A stretch of DNA of 64,000 nt from Streptomyces longispororuber (GTDB lineage: Bacteria; Actinomycetota; Actinomycetes; Streptomycetales; Streptomycetaceae), in contig NZ_BNBT01000025.1 of NCBI RefSeq assembly GCF_014656095.1, positions 1 to 64,000 on the forward strand, written 5' to 3'. Shown piece by piece: positions 25,860-34,813 of this stretch (position 1 is its first letter; the number at the start of each line of letters is the position of its first letter). A program made the position numbers and the translations under genes. Under the pieces are notes generated by a model, which was not told where the DNA came from, did not search any database, and saw only the letters and a program-made list of their open reading frames with translations.

Positions 25860-26531
25860 TCACGCGGGTCCGCGGCGCAGCCACTGGCCGAGTGTCCGGC
25901 GTGGAGGGCGTACCACCACGCGGCCGTGGGCCTTCTGCCCGACCAGTTCCACGCGCAGCACGACCGGCGCCCCGGGACGCGCCGGGGTCCCGCGGTACGT
26001 GATCCGGCTGTGCACCAGGTGCAGGGCGTCCGTGTCGACCACGATGCCGGGCCTCGTGACCAGCGTCAGGGTCTTCCCCGTCATGGCCACGTCGATGCGC
26101 AGGGTGTCGTGCGTGATCACCGCGTCCGTGAAGTCGAGCGTCACCTCGCAGTAGGTCACCGCGAGTTCCAGTCTGCGCGGCACCACCCAGCGCCCCGTGC
26201 GCTCGACCGGGCCGCTGTGGACCTGGTCGATCCGGACCACGTCCTTGACCTCCGCGACGGTCGCGCCGGTGGTGGCCGACACGGGCGGCAGGTCCGCGGT
26301 CAGCGCGGCCAGTTCGCGCCGGGTCCGGGCCGACAGGGCGGCCTCCACGCGCTCGTCCAGTTCGTCGGCGGTCAGCAGGCCGTCCCCGGCCGCGATGCGC
26401 AGCACGTCCACCACCCGGTCCCGGTCCGCGTGCGAGGCCCGCACGTCGGGCGGCGAACCGGGGTCGGCACGCTGTCCGGTGGGCGACACCTCTCCCGACA
26501 TCTCTCCCGGCATGCTTCCGTCCTGGTCCAC
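25860..26531 (-). CDS. DUF1707 (SHOCT-like) domain protein
   Basis: 223 residues. A DUF1707 module, RASHADRDRVVDVLRIAAGDG followed by LLTADELDERVEAALSARTRREL (about residues 28-80), is followed by a beta-rich C-terminal half without clear membrane helices (WVVPRRLELAVTYCEVTLDF, then TLTLVTRPGIVVDTD). Many actinobacterial homologues are small, surface- or membrane-associated proteins of unknown role. A GTG at 26531 opens the frame; ATGs six and ten codons further in are alternatives, the latter with GGGAGA before it. Transcribed alone. Confidence 0.8.
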   Translation of the reverse strand: MDQDGSMPGEMSGEVSPTGQRADPGSPPDVRASHADRDRVVDVLRIAAGDGLLTADELDERVEAALSARTRRELAALTADLPPVSATTGATVAEVKDVVRIDQVHSGPVERTGRWVVPRRLELAVTYCEVTLDFTDAVITHDTLRIDVAMTGKTLTLVTRPGIVVDTDALHLVHSRITYRGTPARPGAPVVLRVELVGQKAHGRVVVRPPRRTLGQWLRRGPA

Positions 26532-26595
26532 TCGAAGGTCCCCGCGCGATGCGGCGTCGGCACAGGGAGAAGGCTAGCGCTATATCGCGACAGGG

Positions 26596-26609
26596 GCCCC
26601 GGCCGGGGC
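26596..26609 (-). terminator. GC palindrome between two minus-strand genes
   Basis: GCCCCGGCCGGGGC, a perfect 14-base palindrome 16 bases after the stop of the small hypothetical gene. It could end that transcript before DUF1707. No T-run. Confidence 0.4.
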
Positions 26610-26624
26610 GAGCGGCGCGCGCGT

Positions 26625-26954
26625 TCAGAGACCCGACAGCCGCGGGTCGACGTCGCCCCGGCGGATGGTGATTTCCGCTACGCCGCGGTCCGCGGGGCCT
26701 CCGGCGGACCTCAGCGCCCGGCGCGTCACGGCGACCGCCGTGTCCGCCGCCTCGCCGGGCGTGCCGGCCGTCACCTGGAGGGTGGCGCCGACGGAGAAGA
26801 CGGCACCGGTCGGACTGTTGGACGTGGCCGTCGGCACGATCTCGTAGCGCGGCTCCTCCGCCAGCGCGTCGACCATGCCCTCCAGGAGCCGCGCCCACGC
26901 GTCGTCGGCGACCTCCAGCAGGAGCTGTACGTCGACTTCCCAGTCACCGGCCAT
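26625..26954 (-). CDS. Small conserved-looking protein of unknown function
   Basis: 109 residues, beginning MAGDWEVDVQLLLEVADDAW with a helical N-terminal part and ending in a beta-rich part with ITIRRGDVDPRLSGL. It has no membrane or signal segment. Third-position G/C is strong throughout and the composition is protein-like, so I consider it real. The ATG at 26954 has AGGG about eight bases upstream; another ATG at 26969 would add five residues. I do not recognise the family. It lies between DUF1707 and a small membrane protein, all on the minus strand. Confidence 0.65.
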   Translation of the reverse strand: MAGDWEVDVQLLLEVADDAWARLLEGMVDALAEEPRYEIVPTATSNSPTGAVFSVGATLQVTAGTPGEAADTAVAVTRRALRSAGGPADRGVAEITIRRGDVDPRLSGL

Positions 26955-27073
26955 GCCGAGAACCCTCATCCGTGTGCGCGTCCGTGTCCGTCTGCCCGGG
27001 CCCGCGTCGGCCGCCCGCCCGGAACCGCGCACTGTACTGCACCGCTGCGGCGCCCGGACCGAGCCGTCACAGG

Positions 27074-27511
27074 TCAGGCCCGGCCGCCGGACCGCTTGCC
27101 CCACCACAGCGCGACCGCCCCCAGGGCCACGCCCGCGCCGATGGCCCCCAGCGCCGCCGGGTGCTGCTCCACCCACATGCGCCGGCCGTCCGCCAGGGTG
27201 AGAGAGCCGAACAGGCGGCCGTGGCGGGCCGGGACGCAGCAGGCCAGGGCGAGGAACGCGAGGCTCCCCAGGGCCGCGAAGCCGGTGCCGCGCACCCACC
27301 GGCCCCGCTTCAGGGCGGCCCCCGCCGGTCCCCAGGCGCAGACGACGGCGCTGCCGCAGAACGAGCCGAAGGCGTAGGCGGCACCCGGACCGAGTCCCGC
27401 CACCCACCGCCACAGCCGGTCGCCCGCGAAGGCCGACACTCCGCCGCCGGCGAGGAGGAGCCAGGCCAGCTTCGTGGCGTGGCGCTCGGACAAGGTGAAT
27501 GTACGGGGCAT
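27074..27511 (-). CDS. Small membrane protein of unknown function
   Basis: 145 residues with four hydrophobic segments: LAWLLLAGGGVSAFAG, YAFGSFCGSAVVCAWGPAG, FAALGSLAFLALACCV and ALGAIGAGVALGAVALWW, followed by a short basic tail (GKRSGGRA). The pattern fits an integral membrane protein with both ends inside. The ATG at 27511 starts MPRTFTLSERHATK. I do not recognise a named family. It is 119 bases upstream of the small hypothetical gene on the same strand and divergent from the P450. Confidence 0.7.
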   Translation of the reverse strand: MPRTFTLSERHATKLAWLLLAGGGVSAFAGDRLWRWVAGLGPGAAYAFGSFCGSAVVCAWGPAGAALKRGRWVRGTGFAALGSLAFLALACCVPARHGRLFGSLTLADGRRMWVEQHPAALGAIGAGVALGAVALWWGKRSGGRA

Positions 27512-27767
27512 TCAGTTAAGGCTACGGGAGGGCGCGGAGCATGATCGGGCCGAGGTCCGGTTCCCGGGCGCGGGCAGGGTGCGCCGGACCGGCTCCCGTG
27601 CGCCAGGGGCGCAAGTCGTGGCCCACGCGCGCCGGCGGCGCGAGCCGTGACCCCCGTACCGCAGCGACGGGCGCTGAACCGGGGGCCGGGGTGGGGGACG
27701 GGGCGGGGGAGAAGCGGAGCAGGTCCGCCGGGTTCCGGTGGTGCGGGCGGGGCGTCACCATGGGGAG

Positions 27768-29024
27768 ATGGACCCCCAACGGCTCGCCAGGCGCGACGAG
27801 TTGATGCGTGACCCGTATCCGCTGTACGCGCGGGCCCGGAGGGCGGAAGGGCTCACGTACGTGCCCGAGTTCGGTGCCTGGCTCGTCGCCAGGGACGCCG
27901 ACGTACGGGAGGTGCTGCGCAGGCCCGACGTGTTCTCGTCGGCGAACGCGGTCCGCGGCGGCGTGCTGCCCTCCCCGGCGGCGCTGGCCGTGCTCGCCGA
28001 GGGCGACGGCGGCGGCCCGCGCGGGCGCGTGGTGGTCACCGCGGACGGGCCGACGCACCGGCGGCTGCGCGCGCCGCTGCTGCGCGGCCTCGCCCCGGCC
28101 CGCGTAGCCGCCGTGCTGCCGTACGTGACCGGGCGCGCGGAGGCGCTCGTCGACGCGTTCGCGGACGACGGCCGCGTGGAGGTGATGGGGGCGTACGCCA
28201 TGCGCCTGCCGGGGCAGGTGATCGGGCACGTCCTCGGCTTCGACCCCGCCGACGTACCGCTGGTCGTGCGCGGCGGACACCGTACCGAACAACTGCTGCA
28301 CCGGCCGTCCGGCGAGGACGAGCAGGTCGCGGCGGCGCGCGACATGGTCGCCCTGCGGCGGCTCCTCGACCGCTACGTGCGCGAGCGGTACGCGGCGCCG
28401 CGCGACGACCTGTGCAGCGAGCTGGTCACCTCGCTGGTCCGCCCGGACGACGGGGAGGAGGGGGAGCCGGGCGAGCTGACCCTCGACCGGCGCAGGGAGC
28501 TGGTCGCCCACCTGAACAACTTCCTGCTCGCCGGGCACCTCACCACCACGGCCCTCATCGGCACGGCGCTGCTGCACCTGGCGCGCCACCCGGAGCAGTG
28601 GCGGCTGGTGTGCGAGCGGCCGGAGCGGATGGTGCCCGCCGCCATCGAGGAGACGGCCCGCTACGACACCGCGCTCCAGGGGTTCCGCCGGGTCACGACG
28701 CGGCCGGCGACCCTCGCGGGGACCGAACTGCCCGCGGGCGCCGAGCTGCTCGTCGGGTTCGGCTCGGCGGGGCGTGACGGCGCCCGCCACCCGCGCCCGG
28801 ACGTCTTCGACATCACGCGGCGGTCCGCCGCCCGGCACATCGCCTTCGGGCTCGGCGCCCACGCCTGCCCCGGGGCGCAGCTCGCGCGGGAGCAGGTGCG
28901 GGTGACCCTGGAGCTGTTCGCGCGCCGGTTCCCGGAGCTGCGGATCGACCCGGACCGCCCGCGGGTCACGATGCGGCCCACGCTCATCCACCGCGCCCCG
29001 GAGGCGCTGCACCTGACGTGGTGA
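27768..29024 (+). CDS. Cytochrome P450
   Basis: 418 residues, a soluble bacterial class I P450. The heme-binding loop is FGLGAHACPGAQLAR with the axial Cys. The K-helix ExxR is in EETARYD. The I-helix has AGHLTT, close to the usual AGxxTT oxygen-activation motif. No ferredoxin or reductase gene is next to it, so redox partners come from elsewhere, and no biosynthetic cluster is adjacent to suggest a substrate. The ATG at 27768 (MDPQRLARRDELMRDPYPLY) matches the usual family start. The ribosome site is unclear, and an in-frame GTG at 27738 is possible. Confidence 0.92.
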   Translation: MDPQRLARRDELMRDPYPLYARARRAEGLTYVPEFGAWLVARDADVREVLRRPDVFSSANAVRGGVLPSPAALAVLAEGDGGGPRGRVVVTADGPTHRRLRAPLLRGLAPARVAAVLPYVTGRAEALVDAFADDGRVEVMGAYAMRLPGQVIGHVLGFDPADVPLVVRGGHRTEQLLHRPSGEDEQVAAARDMVALRRLLDRYVRERYAAPRDDLCSELVTSLVRPDDGEEGEPGELTLDRRRELVAHLNNFLLAGHLTTTALIGTALLHLARHPEQWRLVCERPERMVPAAIEETARYDTALQGFRRVTTRPATLAGTELPAGAELLVGFGSAGRDGARHPRPDVFDITRRSAARHIAFGLGAHACPGAQLAREQVRVTLELFARRFPELRIDPDRPRVTMRPTLIHRAPEALHLTW

Positions 29025-29035
29025 CCGGCCGCGCC

Positions 29036-29048
29036 CGGCCCGGGGCCG
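29036..29048. terminator. GC-rich hairpin between convergent P450 and deacetylase genes
   Basis: CGGCCCGGGGCCG can form a 5-6-bp stem in the 42-base gap between the two stops and could serve both directions. No T-run; weak evidence. Confidence 0.35.
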
Positions 29049-29066
29049 GCCGCCCCGACCTGGTGC

Positions 29067-29879
29067 CTAGCGGTACACCTTGCCCGGCTCCGCCTTGCCG
29101 GGCGCGAGGAGCTGGGGCACGGTGACGAAGACGTAGCCGCGCTTCTTCAGGTCCGCGATGATGCCGGGCACGGCCGGCACGGTGCCCTTGTAGATGTCGT
29201 GCAGCAGGATGATGCCGTCGCGGCTCGACTGCTCCAGGACCCGCTTGCGTATCAGCGCGGAGTCGTTGGTCGTGTAGTCCTTCGCCGTCACCGTCCACAG
29301 GATCTCGGCCAGACCGAGATCGCGGGAGATCTTGTTGACGGTGTCGTTCGTGCGGCCCTGCGGCGGGCGCATCAGCGTGGGCTTCTTGCCGATGAGCTTC
29401 TCGATCGCCTCGTTCGGGCGCTGGAGCTCCTTGCGCGCCTCCGCCGGGTCCAGCTTCGTCAGGATCTTGTGCGACCAGGTGTGGCTGGCGACCTCGTGCC
29501 CCTCGCGGTCCATCTGCTTCACGAGCTCGGGGTACTTCACGATGTGGTTCCTGCCGAGCGTGAAGAAGGTCGCGGGCACCTTCTCCTCCTTGAGGATGCG
29601 CAGCAGGCGCGGGGTGTTCTCGCTGGGGCCCGCGTCGAAGGTCAGCGCGATGCACTTGGCCTTGCGGCAGTCGACCGTGCCGAACGCCCCCGCGTCCTTC
29701 CCCTTCGCGCCCGCGGCGTCCTTGCGGACCGTGCTCGGCGAGACGGTGTCGAGGCTCGTGCACCCGGTGAGGGCGAGGGGCGCCGTCAGGCCCAGGGCGA
29801 GCGCGGCGGCGCCGAGGAGGGGGCGGCGCGGGCGCAACCTCTTCCCCGGGTTCTTCATCTTGGCAGTGGGACGACGCAT
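29067..29879 (-). CDS. Polysaccharide deacetylase family lipoprotein (NodB-like)
   Basis: 270 residues. A basic leader and hydrophobic segment end in a lipobox (APLALTGC), so it is probably lipid-anchored outside the membrane. The NodB domain has motif 1 as LTFDAGPSENTP, motif 2 as HTWSH and a later DGIILLHDIY. In motif 1 the second Asp, normally a metal ligand (TFDDG), is Ala, as I recall for some other actinobacterial members, so metal binding may differ. The likely substrate is an N-acetylated cell-wall or extracellular polysaccharide. Start chosen at 29879; ATGs at 29858 and 29894 are possible because no clear ribosome site exists. Confidence 0.85.
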   Translation of the reverse strand: MRRPTAKMKNPGKRLRPRRPLLGAAALALGLTAPLALTGCTSLDTVSPSTVRKDAAGAKGKDAGAFGTVDCRKAKCIALTFDAGPSENTPRLLRILKEEKVPATFFTLGRNHIVKYPELVKQMDREGHEVASHTWSHKILTKLDPAEARKELQRPNEAIEKLIGKKPTLMRPPQGRTNDTVNKISRDLGLAEILWTVTAKDYTTNDSALIRKRVLEQSSRDGIILLHDIYKGTVPAVPGIIADLKKRGYVFVTVPQLLAPGKAEPGKVYR

Positions 29880-29887
29880 GCGGGCAC

Positions 29888-29904
29888 TATACATGTCGTG
29901 TATA
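29888..29904 (-). promoter_or_regulatory. AT-rich inverted repeat at the 5' end of the deacetylase gene
   Basis: TATACA-TGTCG-TGTATA (6-bp arms) is striking in this GC context and overlaps the likely start region of the deacetylase. It could be a repressor operator or a core promoter. No regulator is assigned. Confidence 0.5.
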
Positions 29905-30130
29905 CGCCCTGTTCATAGTGGTCCGGCGGTCCCGTGGGCGGCGCCGGGCCGTCTCGAACGGGTGGTCGGACCGTCGCGGTGCATGAGGCGGCAGGGGCCG
30001 ATGGGCTCACTGGGAGTGGCCGGGAGTCGGCGCAATCTCCTCTATCGGAATGGCCGGATCACACCCCAGCATGGCGAGTTGCCTGTGGCCTCGCCAGGGG
30101 GCCCCGGGTGTACGAAACGGGGGAACGACC

Positions 30131-30907
30131 ATGCCAGGGACAAGACTGTCATCAGCCATGCCCGCACGCGGGCCGGGGGCGCCGCGACGTGCGACACCCC
30201 GCGACGAGGAGCCTCCACCGCCGGACCGGCGAGCATCCCTCCAGCAGGGCCGGGGCGTGCTCGCCGGAGCCTTCGCCCTGCTGGAGGCGTTGCGCCGGCG
30301 CGGCGGCGAGGCGAGCCTGACCGAACTCGCCCTCGCCTGCGCCCTGCCCAAGGGCAGCGCCCACCGCCTCCTCGACCAGCTCGGGCTGCTCGGCGCCGTG
30401 GAGCGCCGCGGCAACCGCTACGCCGTCGGGCCGCAGCTCTTCCGCCTCGGCCAGGCCTGGGACCCGCACCCGGGGCTGCGGGCCGCCGCGCGCATCCCGC
30501 TGCACCGGCTGCGCGCCTCGACCGGGGCCAGCGTCGTCCTCACCGTGCTGCGCGACGAACTCGCCCTCACGGTCGCCTCGGTGCCGGGCCGCGTCGAGGG
30601 CCTCGTCCCGGTCCGCAACGGCATGAGCTTCCCGCTGGACACCGCCGCGGGGCGCGTCTTCACCGACGGGCCCCGCGGCCCGGTCCTGGACCGCGAACAG
30701 GTGCAGGAGGGCGTGTCCTGCGTCGCCATGCCCGTGCGGGCGCCGGACGGGCGCACCGTCGCCGCCCTCGCGGCCGTGGTGCCCGCGAGCCAGCGGCTCG
30801 CCCAGGTGTCGGCGGCCACGGCCGCCGCGGCGGCCGCCGCCGAGGCGCGCCTCGCGCGCATGCCGCCGCGCGAACTCGCCGGGCGCCCGACGGTGCTCCT
30901 GTACTGA
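30131..30907 (+). CDS. IclR-family transcriptional regulator
   Basis: 258 residues. A winged helix-turn-helix at about residues 40-95 (GVLAGAFALLEALRRRGGEA, then LTELALACALPKGSAHRLLDQL) is followed by an IclR effector domain to the end (ARIPLHRLRASTGASVVLTVL, GRVFTDGPRG). The effector domain is somewhat short and lacks the usual C-terminal extension. The ATG at 30131 is preceded by GGGGGA with good spacing. It precedes the lanthipeptide operon on the same strand but is separated from it by a very strong hairpin, so it is not cotranscribed; it might still regulate the operon. Confidence 0.85.
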   Translation: MPGTRLSSAMPARGPGAPRRATPRDEEPPPPDRRASLQQGRGVLAGAFALLEALRRRGGEASLTELALACALPKGSAHRLLDQLGLLGAVERRGNRYAVGPQLFRLGQAWDPHPGLRAAARIPLHRLRASTGASVVLTVLRDELALTVASVPGRVEGLVPVRNGMSFPLDTAAGRVFTDGPRGPVLDREQVQEGVSCVAMPVRAPDGRTVAALAAVVPASQRLAQVSAATAAAAAAAEARLARMPPRELAGRPTVLLY

Positions 30908-30934
30908 ATTCCGCGCTCCTTCCTCCTCCTGCCC

Positions 30935-30990
30935 GCGGGGGGCCGCAAGGGAGTTCCGGTGAGCGGAACTCCCGTAGCGCGGCCCCCCGC
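30935..30990 (+). terminator. Strong two-tier terminator hairpin
   Basis: Outer stem GCGGGGGGCCGC / GCGGCCCCCCGC (12 bp, perfect) and inner stem GGGAGTTCCG / CGGAACTCCC (10 bp, perfect) with a five-base loop. Only small bulges (AA and GTAGC) lie between them. It sits 27 bases after the IclR stop and insulates the RiPP operon. Confidence 0.85.
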
Positions 30991-31112
30991 GCCTTCGACA
31001 TCGTGAGTCACCCGAAGCCGGGGAATAGCCCGCCGGATTCGGGGGCGGCGGACCGTGCGGCCCGCCGCGGGAAGCCCGGACGAGCGACTGCCGAACGATT
31101 CTGGGGGAATTC

Positions 31113-32177
31113 ATGTACGGTGCCGAAGGTCCGGAGATCATCATCTGGGACATCACGTACGCGTGTCCCCTCCGCTGCGTCCACTGCTATTCCGAATCCG
31201 GCCGGCGGCCCTCGCGGCAATTGCGCTCCCCGGCGGACGCTCTGCGCGTCGCGGACGCCTTCCTCGCGCTGAAGCCGCGGGTGGTCTCCCTCGCGGGCGG
31301 TGAGCCGCTGCTCGTCAAGAACCTCCTGGACATCGCCCGGAAGCTGACCGACGCCTCCGTCTCCACCTGCCTGTACACCAGCGGCTGGCTCTTCGACGAG
31401 GCGCTGCCCGACCGGCTCGCCGAGGTCTTCGGCCAGATCACCGTCAGCGTCGACGGGGCGCGCAAGGCCACGCACGACCTCGTCCGCGGCCGGGCCGGAT
31501 CCTTCGACCGGGCCCTGACGGCACTGGGCCACCTCGACGCGGCGGCCGCGCGCCGCGCCGCGGCCGGCGACAAGCCGCTGAATTTCACCGTGGAATACGT
31601 GGTCCTGCGCAGCAACTTCGGCGAGCTGGAGGATTTCGTACGCCTCATGGCCGAAAGGTTCCCGCGGCTGACGAGTATCACCTTCAACGCGGCCGCGCCC
31701 GCCGGACTCGGCAGCGGCATCGAATTCGGCGAGACGGAACTGCTGTTCGACGACCAGATGGAACTGCTGGTCTCGCCGGAATTCCGGGAACGCCTCCAGA
31801 GCGCCGCGGGCGCCGGTATCCGGGTGTACACCACCGACAATCTCGGTCTCGTCAGGCCGCCGGACCCGCGCCTGCCGCGCGACGGCTCCCACGTCATGCA
31901 GGTCGAGCCCGACGGCGAGGTCCGCTGGATGCCCGTGTACGAGGGTTCCGTCGGCAACCTGCTGCACGACGACCCGCACGCCGTCTGGGCGCGCGCCAAG
32001 GAGCGCTGGCTCGACCCGGGCGTCCTGGAGACGCTCGAACCGGTGCGGACCGTGCGCCAGTGGGCCCACGCGGTCCGGGAGCTCAACGACCGCTTCGCCG
32101 CCGACGCCGACCGGGAGCGGCTCGCACGCCGCAAGGCGCCGGTGCCGGTCGCCCTCTCGGCCAGGCCGTCCCGATGA
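31113..32177 (+). CDS. Radical SAM enzyme, MftC/PqqE-like, lacking SPASM cysteines
   Basis: 354 residues. The radical SAM motif is CPLRCVHCYSESGRRPSRQL near the N-terminus (CxxxCxxC binds the SAM-cleaving 4Fe-4S cluster), followed by the glycine motif SLAGGEPLL. The sequence resembles peptide-modifying enzymes such as MftC and PqqE. The C-terminal region keeps the SPASM-like layout (QVEPDGEVRWMPVYEGSVGNLL), but the expected Cys before xxxxxGN is Met and no cysteine cluster follows, so auxiliary Fe-S clusters are unlikely. It is the first gene of the lanthipeptide operon, and its stop overlaps LanKC1 as ATGA. Its substrate is probably the precursor at 34810. Confidence 0.88.
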   Translation: MYGAEGPEIIIWDITYACPLRCVHCYSESGRRPSRQLRSPADALRVADAFLALKPRVVSLAGGEPLLVKNLLDIARKLTDASVSTCLYTSGWLFDEALPDRLAEVFGQITVSVDGARKATHDLVRGRAGSFDRALTALGHLDAAAARRAAAGDKPLNFTVEYVVLRSNFGELEDFVRLMAERFPRLTSITFNAAAPAGLGSGIEFGETELLFDDQMELLVSPEFRERLQSAAGAGIRVYTTDNLGLVRPPDPRLPRDGSHVMQVEPDGEVRWMPVYEGSVGNLLHDDPHAVWARAKERWLDPGVLETLEPVRTVRQWAHAVRELNDRFAADADRERLARRKAPVPVALSARPSR

Positions 32178-34813
32178 CCTCGGCGGCCACACCCCCGGCG
32201 GCCTCTCCCGAGGCGGGTCCCCCCGCGGCGACACCACCCGCCGCCACGCCACCGCCCCCCTCGGCCCAGGCGCCCGCCACCGCCCCGGCGTCGCCGATGA
32301 TGACGCCCGAGGACTTCCACCGCTTCTGCCTCGCCGACCCCGTCTTCTTCGAGCGCCCCGAGCTGCTCGCCGACGACGCCGAGCGGTTCACGGCCACGCA
32401 CCTCCCGCCGCCGCCCGGCTGGCGGCGCACCGAGTCGGACTGGTGGGTGCGGCTGCGGCCCGCGGGCCCGGCGCTGCCCGCGGCGGGCTGGCTCGTGCAC
32501 GTCTCCGTCGGCCCCGCCGACCTGGAGAAGACCGTCGAGATCGTCCGGGGCCACTGCGTCGAGCACGGGGTGCCCTTCGACTTCGTCCGCAGCACCACCA
32601 CCGCCCGCGAGGTCAACGGCGACCGCGCGGACCGCTTCGGCTGCGGCCGCCTGATCACGGTGTACGCCGTCGACGACGCCGTCCTGACCAGGACGCTCAC
32701 CGACCTGCACGCGCTCCTGCACGGCATGAGCGGCCCCGGCGTCCTCGGCGCCCTCGCCCACCGCGACGGACCGCTGCACGTCCGCCACGGCCCGTACGAC
32801 GACCGCGCCCGCCCCGGCGGTGCCGTCTTCACCCCGCCGCGGGACCGGCCCCTGCCGCCCGTCCTCGCCGAGGACCTCGCGGCCCGGCGCGCCGCCCCCG
32901 TCGGTGACTTCCCGTACCGGGTCCGACGCGCCCTGCGGCTCGGCTGCGGCGGCGGCACCTACCTGGCCGACGCCAGAGGCGGGCGCACCGTCGTCCTCAA
33001 GGAGGCCCGGCCCGGCGCCGGCCTCGACCCCGGCGGCACCGACGCCGTCGCCCGGCTCGCCCGGGAGGAGGAGAACCTCCGGCACCTCGAAGGCCTGCCG
33101 TGCGTCCCGGCGGTGGGACCCCACCGCATCGCCTCCGGGCACCACTTCCTGGAGGTCGAGCACGTCGAGGGCACCAACCTGTTCGCCGAGAGCCTCCGCC
33201 TGCCCCTGACGGGCCCGGCCGCGTACGCCCGGCGGGAAGCCCCGCGCCACGCCCGGTGGGCCCACCGCGTCCTGGGCCGCCTTGCCCAGGCCCTGGACGC
33301 CGTCCGCGCACGCGGCCTGCGCCTCGGCGAGCTGAAGCCGCACAACGTCGTCCTGCGCCCGGACGGCGGCGTCGTGCTCGTCGACCTCGCCTCCGCGACC
33401 GCCCTGGACGACACCCGCCCGCCCGCGCACGGCGACCCCGCCTTCACCGTGCCCCCGGGCCTGACCGCCGCCCAGGCGCACGCCTACCTGCTGGCCTGCG
33501 TCCGCGTGGCGCTGCTGCTGCCCGTCGACCACCACGACCCGGTCAAGGTGCCCACCGTCGTCTCCGCGATCGCCCGCCACTACCCGCTGCCGCCCGGACA
33601 GGGGGACCAGATGCTCGCCGCGCTCCTTCCGCACGGCAGGCCGCGACGGCCCGACACCGCGGGCGAGTTGTTCGCCGCCGAGCCGTTCGACTGGCCGCTC
33701 GTCCGCGACGCGCTCGTCCGGGGCATCCACCTCTCCGCCACGCCCGAGCGCGCCGACCGGCTCTTCCCCGGTACGCCCACCGGGCCGCGGGCCCTCGGCG
33801 GCGCCTCGTTCGGGTACGGCGCGGCCGGGGTGCTGTACGCCCTGCACCAGGCGGGCGCGGAGGTCCCCGAGGAGTACGCGCGCTGGCTCGTCGACGCCGC
33901 CCGCGCCGTGGCGAACCCGCCGCCCGGCCTCTACGACGGCCTGCACGGCGTCGCGTACACCCTCGACGTGCTCGGCCACCGGGACGAGGCGCTCGCCCTG
34001 CTCGGCCGCTGCCCCGCCGCCCCGGAGGCAGACCTGGTCGGCGGGCGCGCCGGGATCGCCCTGAACCTGCTGCACTTCGCCGCCGCCACGGGCGACCAGC
34101 GCCACGCCGACGAGGCGCTGCGCCTGGCCGGGACGCTCGACGCCCAGGCGCCGCCGCCCGCGCGCCCCGACCGGTACGAACCCGTCGGCCTGCTGCACGG
34201 CCCGACGGGCGCCGCCCTCCTGCACTGCCGGCTGCACGAGCTGACCGGCGACGAGGGCCACCTCGACCGGGCCGAGCGCCACCTGGCGCACGACCTCGCC
34301 CGCTGCGTGACCGCGCCCGACGGCGGAGTCCACCTGCGGCACTCCACCACGATGCTGCCCTATCTGCACGGCGGGAGCTGGGGCCTGGCCGCCGTCCTGC
34401 CGTACCTGCTGCGCCACCGCCCGGACGCCGGACGCGCGGCGCTCCTCGCCGGGGTGTACCGCACCTGCGGCTCCGTGTACGTGCGCTTCCCCGGGCTGCT
34501 GCGGGGCCGCGCGGGCGCCGTCGCCACCCTGGCGGCGGCACAGCGCGACCCGGGCCGCGCGGCGCCGGACCGCGCCGCGCACCGCCGGGCGCTGGAGGCG
34601 CAGATCCGCCTGCTGGCCTGGCACGCCCGCACCTGGCGGGGGGCGCTCGCCTTCCCCGGGCTGCGGATGCCCCGCCTCTCCATGGACCTGGCCACCGGTT
34701 CCGCCGGTGTCCTGCTCGCCCTGGCCGCGGCGTTCGACGGGGCGACGGCCCTGCCGCACCTCCAGCCGCGGTCGGCCGCCCGACCGGACAGACGAAAGGA
34801 GGTGAACCCATGA
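32174..34813 (+). CDS. Class III lanthionine synthetase LanKC1, probable pseudoenzyme
   Basis: 879 residues in LanKC order: Pro/Ala-rich leader (1-42), lyase domain (about 43-230), kinase-like domain (about 245-480) and LanC-like cyclase with seven G-rich repeats (about 525-860). Several catalytic residues kept in LanKC2 are changed. The lyase lysines become D136 (FDFVR instead of FKFLR) and R159, with only H109 kept. The kinase catalytic Asp becomes E386 (GELKPHN), although K276, N391 and D404 remain. It may therefore bind nucleotide or leader peptide without full catalysis. The 5' end overlaps the radical SAM stop, and its last codons hold the ribosome site of the precursor gene. Confidence 0.88.
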   Translation: MTSAATPPAASPEAGPPAATPPAATPPPPSAQAPATAPASPMMTPEDFHRFCLADPVFFERPELLADDAERFTATHLPPPPGWRRTESDWWVRLRPAGPALPAAGWLVHVSVGPADLEKTVEIVRGHCVEHGVPFDFVRSTTTAREVNGDRADRFGCGRLITVYAVDDAVLTRTLTDLHALLHGMSGPGVLGALAHRDGPLHVRHGPYDDRARPGGAVFTPPRDRPLPPVLAEDLAARRAAPVGDFPYRVRRALRLGCGGGTYLADARGGRTVVLKEARPGAGLDPGGTDAVARLAREEENLRHLEGLPCVPAVGPHRIASGHHFLEVEHVEGTNLFAESLRLPLTGPAAYARREAPRHARWAHRVLGRLAQALDAVRARGLRLGELKPHNVVLRPDGGVVLVDLASATALDDTRPPAHGDPAFTVPPGLTAAQAHAYLLACVRVALLLPVDHHDPVKVPTVVSAIARHYPLPPGQGDQMLAALLPHGRPRRPDTAGELFAAEPFDWPLVRDALVRGIHLSATPERADRLFPGTPTGPRALGGASFGYGAAGVLYALHQAGAEVPEEYARWLVDAARAVANPPPGLYDGLHGVAYTLDVLGHRDEALALLGRCPAAPEADLVGGRAGIALNLLHFAAATGDQRHADEALRLAGTLDAQAPPPARPDRYEPVGLLHGPTGAALLHCRLHELTGDEGHLDRAERHLAHDLARCVTAPDGGVHLRHSTTMLPYLHGGSWGLAAVLPYLLRHRPDAGRAALLAGVYRTCGSVYVRFPGLLRGRAGAVATLAAAQRDPGRAAPDRAAHRRALEAQIRLLAWHARTWRGALAFPGLRMPRLSMDLATGSAGVLLALAAAFDGATALPHLQPRSAARPDRRKEVNP
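34794..34805 (+). promoter_or_regulatory. Perfect Shine-Dalgarno sequence for the precursor peptide
   Basis: GAAAGGAGGTGA is a 12-base match to the anti-SD end of 16S rRNA, four bases before the ATG at 34810, and is embedded in the last codons of LanKC1. It predicts much stronger translation of the precursor than of the enzymes. Confidence 0.85.
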
